The translations under genes were made by a program, and so were the position numbers. Shown here piece after piece: positions 59,049 to 64,000 of a stretch of DNA of 64,000 bases. The notes below the pieces were generated by a model that was not told the origin of the DNA, made no database searches, and saw only the letters and a list, made by a program, of their open reading frames with translations. Where the stretch lies: contig JBGTFE010000146.1 in the NCBI GenBank assembly GCA_041747435.1, positions 1-64,000 of the forward strand, given 5' to 3'. The stretch is from JBGTFE01 sp041747435 (GTDB lineage: Bacteria > Acidobacteriota > Blastocatellia > Pyrinomonadales > Pyrinomonadaceae). How positions within the stretch are numbered: position 1 is the first letter of the stretch; each line of letters opens with the position of its first letter.

Positions 59049-59879
59049 TTATTTTTTTATTTTCACCTGGCGATACGCTTCAGATTTGCTAATGCCGAAT
59101 TCTTTCGCCGCTTTTTTAAGCGCAGCTTTTTGGTCAAAATCTTCGTTCTCAAGTTCCCTGATTCTTTCGGTCAAAGTTTTTGAAGTTTGAACTTTTAGCT
59201 TCGAAGGTTGCATTCTTTCGATCACCAAAACCAACTCGCCTTTTGTTTGTTTTTCGGCGAATTTCTCCAAGAGTTCTTTCAGATCGCCGCGAACGATTTC
59301 TTCATGAAGCTTTGTCAATTCGCGCGCTACCGCGCATTTACGGTTTCCGAAAATTTCCAAACAGTCCGCAAGAGATTTTGCGATTCGATGCGGCGTTTCA
59401 TAAAAAACCAGAGTTGCCGGGATTTCTTCGACTTCGTGCAAACGATTTCGTCTTTCGCCTTTTTTCGAAGGAAGAAATCCGCCAAAAAAAAACGAATCCG
59501 TTGGCAAGCCCGACGCGATCAAAGCGCTGATGAATGCCACCGCGCCCGGAACCGGCACTACTTTCGCACCGATTTCAATCGCTTTTTGCACGATTCTAAA
59601 GCTCGGATCGCAAATCGCCGGCGTTCCCGCGTCAGAGACGATCGCGACAGAACTTCCGCCAATCAAATGCTCGGATAATTCTTCTGCGCGTTCCCGTTCA
59701 TTGTATTCGTGGTAGCTGATAAGCCTCGCCGAAATTCCGAAATGGGTCAGAAGTTTTCGTGTGTGCCGCGTATCTTCGCAAGCGATCAAATCGACCGTTT
59801 TTAGAATTTCTAATGCGCGCAGAGAAATATCCTGCAAATTTCCGATCGGTGTCGCCACTAGATAAAGCGTTCCCGGCAT
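59049..59879 (-). CDS. rsmI: 16S rRNA (cytidine1402-2'-O)-methyltransferase RsmI
   Basis: 276 residues. The tetrapyrrole-methylase fold motifs are present: GTLYLVATPIGNLQDISLRA, ACEDTRHTRKLL, VSDAGTPAICDPSF and VPVPGAVAFISALIASGLPT. It methylates C1402 in the decoding centre. The C-terminus (QKAALKKAAKEFGISKSEAY) is a helix-turn-helix-like extension seen in many RsmI proteins. Confidence 0.95.
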   Translation of the reverse strand: MPGTLYLVATPIGNLQDISLRALEILKTVDLIACEDTRHTRKLLTHFGISARLISYHEYNERERAEELSEHLIGGSSVAIVSDAGTPAICDPSFRIVQKAIEIGAKVVPVPGAVAFISALIASGLPTDSFFFGGFLPSKKGERRNRLHEVEEIPATLVFYETPHRIAKSLADCLEIFGNRKCAVARELTKLHEEIVRGDLKELLEKFAEKQTKGELVLVIERMQPSKLKVQTSKTLTERIRELENEDFDQKAALKKAAKEFGISKSEAYRQVKIKK

Positions 59880-59911
59880 AGCTAAATGTTAAACGCATTA
59901 GAGTTTAAAAA

Positions 59912-59943
59912 CAAAAAAGCCCGAGTTTTATGCTCGGACTTTT
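59912..59943 (-). terminator. Rho-independent terminator of the 59983-60540 gene
   Basis: On the minus strand, CCGAG-cataaaa-CTCGG is followed by GCTTTTTTG. It lies 45 bp after the stop of the upstream gene. Confidence 0.85.
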
Positions 59944-59982
59944 ATTGATCAGCTAATATCAGCCGCTGCGCGAAAATATTTC

Positions 59983-60540
59983 TTAAAAAGGAAATGGAAT
60001 TCTTCGGCGCCAATCGTCATTGCGATTGTTTCGATCATTGCGGTTGTTTCGATCATTGTAGCCGCGATTGTAGGCGTTCGACAAAATACGCAAATCCTGC
60101 TCGATCTGGTTCCAATGATTTTGCAAATTGTAACTCAAACGCGCGCGAGACAGCGCCCGACCGAGCTGTGAACCTACTTGCAAAACGCGGCGCGCTTCAT
60201 CGGCGGAGTCGTTATAATCTCGTCTGCCGTCATACTCGTTATCGAGGTGGTTTGTCGCTTTCCTGAAGTCGGTGGCTAAATCTTCCAATCGGTCGCCGCG
60301 ATTTCGATTATAACGGTCACGATCGAGTTCGCGGTCAAGTTGTTTTTCAAACTGCTTGGCGCGATTTTTCAAATTTTTGATCGTCGCCTGCAAATTACGA
60401 TTGGACCTGCTGTTACCGTAATAATCATCGTCGTTTCGGTTGTTCCGGTCGTTGCGCCACTGCGCCGACGCGATTGCGGGTAAGCCTAGAATTAAAAGGG
60501 CAAATGCAAAAACTGTAACTAAATTTCTAAAACGATTCAT
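59983..60540 (-). CDS. Secreted helical protein with Asn/Arg/Asp-rich repeats
   Basis: 185 residues. A signal peptide (VTVFAFALLILGLPAIASA) is followed by an Asn/Arg/Asp-rich segment, a coiled-coil-like central part (NLQATIKNLKNRAKQFEKQL, RVLQVGSQLGRALSRARLSY) and a second NRND-repeat tail ending RRRIPFPF. The tail is encoded by an 18-bp tandem repeat (60018-60035, 60036-60053 and part of a third) that differs at one base. I recognise no family. The composition suggests a periplasmic or surface structural protein. AAGGAGAG stands before the ATG. Confidence 0.75.
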   Translation of the reverse strand: MNRFRNLVTVFAFALLILGLPAIASAQWRNDRNNRNDDDYYGNSRSNRNLQATIKNLKNRAKQFEKQLDRELDRDRYNRNRGDRLEDLATDFRKATNHLDNEYDGRRDYNDSADEARRVLQVGSQLGRALSRARLSYNLQNHWNQIEQDLRILSNAYNRGYNDRNNRNDRNNRNDDWRRRIPFPF

Positions 60541-60848
60541 TATTTTTCTCTCCTTGTAAAAAACTTTCGAACAACGCCGGATTTTTTGCAGTTAACCGTC
60601 GCTGCCTCCAGACATGGAAAGTGCAATGAACGTGCCAAATAGGCTTCACGATAATTTCTGAAAGCGACAAGTCCGTGTTTTACAGTTATTTGAAGAAAAA
60701 GTACGCGAACGTGTAAAGATTTGTTCTCGAAAAAAAATCGGCGCGAAATGTTCCAAATGGTAAGTGATTTGACGTAGATGGTTTGCAATCGCGCGTAAAA
60801 AATACGGGATACGCAACATATCCCGCATTCTGAAAATTTCCGGGCTTT
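60541..60848. other. Intergenic region between the subtilase and the Asn/Arg-rich protein
   Basis: 308 bp. It contains the ribosome binding site and promoter region of the minus-strand gene ending at 59983 and, at its right end, the terminator of the subtilase (60797-60825). The middle 200 bp show nothing I can name. Confidence 0.5.
60797..60825 (-). terminator. Rho-independent terminator of the subtilase gene
   Basis: Minus strand: CGGGATA-tgttgcg-TATCCCG (60825 to 60805), a perfect 7-bp stem followed by TATTTTTT. Confidence 0.85.
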
Positions 60849-62270
60849 TTAGTTGCCCAGCGCTTTTGCCGCGTTGATCCTGCCGCCGCTTTCGATCTGT
60901 CCGTTAAGCGACTCGATTTTATCGACCGATTTCAAAAGCCGCTCGCGCAATTTTTCGACCGAAAGATTCGGCTCGCTTGCCAGGATCAGCGCTGCGACAC
61001 CCGAAACATAAGGCGTTGCCATCGATGTTCCCGATGCTTCGCGATATTGGTCGTTCAGCCACGTCGAGAGAATTTCTTTGCCGGGCGCGGCAATATGAAC
61101 CGTTTTCAAGCCGAAGTTTGAGAATGACGCAAGTGTGTCGCTGCGGTCGAGCGCGGCGACGCTGATTACATTCGGAAGCGCATAATTTGAAGGATAGTGC
61201 GGACTCTTGTCGTTGTTCGAACCATTGTTTCCGGCGGCGGCGACAAACAAAATTCCTTCTTCGCCCGCCGCGCGAATCGTATCTTCGAGCGCCTTCGAAC
61301 GCGCCGGTGAACCCCAACTCGCGCTAATCACTTTAATATTTACGCCGTTTCGCTTTCGATCGATCGCATAATTTATCGCTTCGATCGCGTCTTTGGTCGT
61401 TCCGTAGCCGCCGCGTCCCAAAAATTTGAGCGGCATAATTTTCACTTTCCAATTGATTCCGGAGATTCCCTGATCATTATCACCTTCGGCGCCGATGATT
61501 CCGGCGCAATGCGTCCCGTGACCGTTTTCGTCCCTCGGATCGCCCTGATTCCTTTCGGCGTTAAAGCCGTGTTCGTCGTTAAAAGTTCCGAGTTCGTCGT
61601 CGTTGTATTGCGGAACATTTTCGGGACGAAACCACATGTTTTCAACCAAATCGGGATGCGTGTAATCGACACCGGTATCCAAAACAGCGACGACAACTTT
61701 ATCGCTTCCCTGTGTCTTTAGCCACGCTTTAAGCGCGGCGACGTCGGCGTTCGCTTTTCCGCCATTTTGCCCGTCGTTGCTCAGCGCCCATTGTTCACCA
61801 AACATCGGATCGTTTGGAAAAAGCGGATTACTTTCGGTTTCACGGTGAAGAAGATCCGAGGACGAAGCGGCATCGCTTGGTTCGATGAGCTTGATCTCAA
61901 AATTCGGCTCGGCATATAGAACGAGATCACTCATTTCAGCGTATTGCGCGGCGACCTTCTCGGCGTCGGCGTTGTCGAGATCGTCAATAGAAACGAGACC
62001 GTTTACCGATTCGATCTCATCTTCGACGCGGTCGTTATTTTTGGCGGCGATCTTTTTGATCTCAGCCAAAGTTACGCCGGGACGGAATCTAACATTGATT
62101 TCCGGCTCGCTTTCGCCAAGCGACCGTTTCGGCGCATTCGGTATGGTAGTTACCTTGTCAGTTTTGCTCGCTGGCGTCGGTTGCCAACGCGCGATCTTCC
62201 CGACGATACCCGCTAGTGAAATCAAAACTATCGCTACAAGAACATGTATCCAAAAATTATTTCGATTCAT
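60849..62270 (-). CDS. S8-family subtilisin-like serine protease, exported
   Basis: 473 residues. A signal anchor (FWIHVLVAIVLISLAGIVGK) is followed by an inhibitor-like propeptide (EINVRFRPGVTLAEIKKIAA, fervidolysin-type) and the catalytic domain with Asp in VVAVLDTGVDYTHPDL, His in ENGHGTHCAGIIGA, oxyanion Asn in AAAGNNGSN and Ser in ASGTSMATPYVSG. All four catalytic positions are intact. It may be a cell-associated or secreted protease working on extracellular protein, together with the M28 peptidase. The gene 62302-62583 precedes it by 31 bp on the same strand. Confidence 0.93.
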   Translation of the reverse strand: MNRNNFWIHVLVAIVLISLAGIVGKIARWQPTPASKTDKVTTIPNAPKRSLGESEPEINVRFRPGVTLAEIKKIAAKNNDRVEDEIESVNGLVSIDDLDNADAEKVAAQYAEMSDLVLYAEPNFEIKLIEPSDAASSSDLLHRETESNPLFPNDPMFGEQWALSNDGQNGGKANADVAALKAWLKTQGSDKVVVAVLDTGVDYTHPDLVENMWFRPENVPQYNDDELGTFNDEHGFNAERNQGDPRDENGHGTHCAGIIGAEGDNDQGISGINWKVKIMPLKFLGRGGYGTTKDAIEAINYAIDRKRNGVNIKVISASWGSPARSKALEDTIRAAGEEGILFVAAAGNNGSNNDKSPHYPSNYALPNVISVAALDRSDTLASFSNFGLKTVHIAAPGKEILSTWLNDQYREASGTSMATPYVSGVAALILASEPNLSVEKLRERLLKSVDKIESLNGQIESGGRINAAKALGN

Positions 62271-62301
62271 AAATATTGCTCCAAATCGATTTCCAGTGTG
62301 A

Positions 62302-62583
62302 TCACGATTTTATTATATGATTTGTTCCGTTAAAATCGCAGAGGCGCAACTGATATTTATCGGCGCGATACTCGTAATTTTTCCCGTTCGCGTCTAAATT
62401 TATCCGCCAGCCGCTCGAGATCATCTGCGCCGACATTTCGCCTTCGACGGCGGCGCCAAGCGACATGTCCGGAAAATCGACTTCATCGACCGACCCTTCT
62501 TTTATCTCGCTTTTGGCAACGCCCAAACGCGCACTGAGGTCTGATTTAGCCGTTTGAACCGCGCTTTCTGTCGTAAAACTCAT
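62302..62583 (-). CDS. Small soluble protein with a conserved (F/W)PDxSLG motif, unknown function
   Basis: 93 residues from the ATG at 62583; no signal peptide. The core runs AKSDLSARLGVAKSEIKEGS, VDFPDMSLGAAVEGE, GWRINLDANGKNYEYRAD and ends near a Cys. I recall a widespread small domain in Chloroflexi and Cyanobacteria lipoproteins with the pattern D(L)xxRLGV..I..V....(W/F)PD.SLG....G....G.RI.L...G..Y.YH, so it belongs to that family although its function is not known. Placed just before the subtilase, so it might act with it; this is not shown. Confidence 0.65.
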   Translation of the reverse strand: MSFTTESAVQTAKSDLSARLGVAKSEIKEGSVDEVDFPDMSLGAAVEGEMSAQMISSGWRINLDANGKNYEYRADKYQLRLCDFNGTNHIIKS

Positions 62584-62649
62584 AACCTTATTTACCTTGG
62601 TCGCATTCGTAATGTTGCAACTTTTTTGCGTTTTAGTCAAAAAACATGC

Positions 62650-63180
62650 CTAATTGCGCGCGGGAATTCGCCGCAAAAGCCTGACAAGCTCGACAAGAGC
62701 CGGAACGATAAAAAGCCCGCACGCCGCGCCTAAAATCAAGCCCGTAAGAAAACGCGAGAGATGCGTATTTTCCCAAATTTCAAACAGTCCGAGCGACCAA
62801 TCGACGGCGATCGGGACTATCGCCAAAAATAGCCAAATTCGTGGCAGCGGCTCGATCTCGGCAAGCGAACGGAAAATCGGATAAATGACAAATCCGAGGA
62901 GTAAGCCGAAATAAACGCCGAAACAGCGCGAGCAAACGGCAAAAGGATGTGCGTCGATGTGAAACGAGCGGTCCGGAATCTGATGACACAGAAAACTGAA
63001 AAACGAATAAATCGGTTGAGAAACGTTGGTCGCATTACCAGCCGCGGCTATCGGCGCGAGCAAAATAATGAAAACCCACAGAAAAACTAAGATAAAGCCG
63101 GCGCCCCAAACCTTGATCGCCTGTTTGCGAAACTTTTGGGCGAGGTCCGTTGAAGTGTAGTTTTCTATCGGCTGGCGCAT
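62650..63180 (-). CDS. DUF2085 family membrane protein
   Basis: 176 residues with four or five hydrophobic helices. The DUF2085 signature is clear: FFSFLCHQIPDRSFHIDAHP followed by FAVCSRCFGVYFGLLLGF, with a Cys-His pair and a CxxC that may bind metal or redox partners; then VDWSLGLFEIWENTHLSRFL and TGLILGAACGLFIVPALVEL. The function of the family is unknown. It lies between PEP synthase and the small protein gene on the same strand, 11 bp after the former. Confidence 0.88.
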   Translation of the reverse strand: MRQPIENYTSTDLAQKFRKQAIKVWGAGFILVFLWVFIILLAPIAAAGNATNVSQPIYSFFSFLCHQIPDRSFHIDAHPFAVCSRCFGVYFGLLLGFVIYPIFRSLAEIEPLPRIWLFLAIVPIAVDWSLGLFEIWENTHLSRFLTGLILGAACGLFIVPALVELVRLLRRIPARN

Positions 63181-63191
63181 AACTCTAAAAA

Positions 63192-64000
63192 CTATTGTGC
63201 GGCTGCGCTGAATTGTTTTTCGGTTTCAAGAATATGTAAGGTTGTCTGGATAACCGTGTCGGGATTTAACGAGATCGATGTGATGCCGCGTTCCACCAAA
63301 AATTTTGCAAATTCGGGATAATCAGACGGCGCCTGTCCGCAAATTCCGATCTTCTTGCCGTTTCTTTTTGCGGCGTCGATTGCCATCGCCACCATTTTTT
63401 CGACCGCGCCGTTTCGTTCGTCAAAAAGATGCGCGACCATTTCGGAATCGCGATCCAAACCAAGTGCCAGTTGGGTCAAATCGTTCGAACCGATCGAATA
63501 TCCGTCAAAAACCTGAAGGAATTCATCGGCAAAAACGACGTTTGCCGGCAATTCACACATTGCGTAAATTTCCAGATCGTTTTCGCCTTGTGTTAAGCCG
63601 TATTCCGCCATCAGCGCGATAACTTTTTCGCCTTCTTCAACAGTGCGGCAAAAAGGGATCATCGCTTTGACGTTCGTTAAGCCCATATCGTCGCGCACGC
63701 GACAGAGCGCCTGACATTCGAGTTTGAATCCGGCTTTATAACGGTCGTCGTAGTATCGCGCCGCGCCGCGAAAGCCGAGCATCGGATTTTCTTCTAAAGG
63801 TTCGAATTCGCTTCCGCCGATAAGCCGTGCGTACTCATTCGATTTAAAGTCCGACATTCTTACGATCACGGGTTTCGGATAAAATGCCGCCGCGATGCGT
63901 CCGACTCCTTCTGCCAAATTCCGCACGAAAAATTCTTTCGGCTCTTCTTCCAAAATGCGGTTTGAAATCTCATCGATGTCGTTGCGGTTTCGCAAATTCG
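63192..64000 (-). CDS. ppsA: Phosphoenolpyruvate synthase, C-terminal part (cut by the window edge)
   Basis: The visible part is the C-terminal PEP-binding TIM-barrel domain: RMSDFKSNEYARLIGG, NPMLGFRGAARYYDDRY, IPFCRTVEEGEKVIALM, GSNDLTQLALGLDRDSEM and KKIGICGQAPSDYPEF with the catalytic Cys (ICGQAP). The frame is open past the window end, so the N-terminal ATP-binding and swivelling phospho-His domains lie outside. The enzyme converts pyruvate to PEP for gluconeogenesis. Its active site looks intact. Confidence 0.93.
   Translation of the reverse strand, partial: NLRNRNDIDEISNRILEEEPKEFFVRNLAEGVGRIAAAFYPKPVIVRMSDFKSNEYARLIGGSEFEPLEENPMLGFRGAARYYDDRYKAGFKLECQALCRVRDDMGLTNVKAMIPFCRTVEEGEKVIALMAEYGLTQGENDLEIYAMCELPANVVFADEFLQVFDGYSIGSNDLTQLALGLDRDSEMVAHLFDERNGAVEKMVAMAIDAAKRNGKKIGICGQAPSDYPEFAKFLVERGITSISLNPDTVIQTTLHILETEKQFSAAAQ

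Overview
The window is chromosomal DNA of a diderm bacterium, most likely an acidobacterium near class Blastocatellia. Evidence: an LPS and outer-membrane assembly set (BamA, Skp/OmpH, FabZ, LpxA, LpxI, TamB plus a second Omp85 protein, a LolC/E-type permease), a VWFA protein of the Acidobacteria-associated type, PilZ/GGDEF/HD-GYP signalling, and A+T-moderate coding DNA rich in Glu, Lys and Ala codons. The assignment is inference; no rRNA or marker protein could be compared. I saw no rRNA, tRNA or CRISPR array.

Layout. 1-1665: metal-response module on the minus strand (a mercury-type merR with a fused MerT-MerP transporter, then a second MerR-family regulator followed by a CxxC thiol protein cut by the window edge). 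1666-2443: A+T-rich DNA with three copies of one inverted repeat and a truncated YHYH protein. 2444-9671: housekeeping and signalling genes (lepB-carA, PLP enzyme, ECF sigma factor with a sigma54-like promoter, saccharopine dehydrogenase-like enzyme, PilZ, 3D-domain cell-wall protein). 9736-14925: accessory island of lower G+C, beginning beside a 5' remnant of isocitrate dehydrogenase and carrying a TM protein, a HigA-like HTH protein and a two-gene restriction-modification pair whose methylase appears to start at CTG, or to be interrupted by a stop at codon 8.

14926-31648: an ABC exporter with a palindromic element inserted in frame; a five-gene envelope redox cluster (porin, two DoxX-like membrane proteins, monohaem cytochrome, polytopic membrane protein); thioesterase/lipoprotein; SGNH hydrolase with a PD-(D/E)XK protein; a two-component system; fatty-acid desaturase; diguanylate cyclase; PfkB kinase; LysW-like zinc ribbon. 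31673-47438: VWA protein, a 7TM/HD-GYP/GAF/GGDEF protein, the tamA-like/tamB pair, a VapC-type toxin-antitoxin pair, ribBA with a degenerate GTP cyclohydrolase II half, and a LolC/E permease. 47666-57223: clpC, then the outer-membrane/lipid A cluster bamA-skp-fabZ-lpxA-(unknown)-lpxI, which lacks lpxD at its usual place. 57326-64000: secreted M28 and S8 peptidases, rsmI, small secreted proteins, a DUF2085 membrane protein and the 3' part of PEP synthase.

The most unusual items are the redox porin-cytochrome cluster (16934-22983), the restriction pair with an abnormal start (10934-14639), short palindromic elements scattered between and inside genes (8351, 15365, 55708, 58998), the inactive-looking GCHII domain of RibBA, and two sigma54-like promoters, each with a palindrome about 110-120 bp upstream of the predicted start of transcription.
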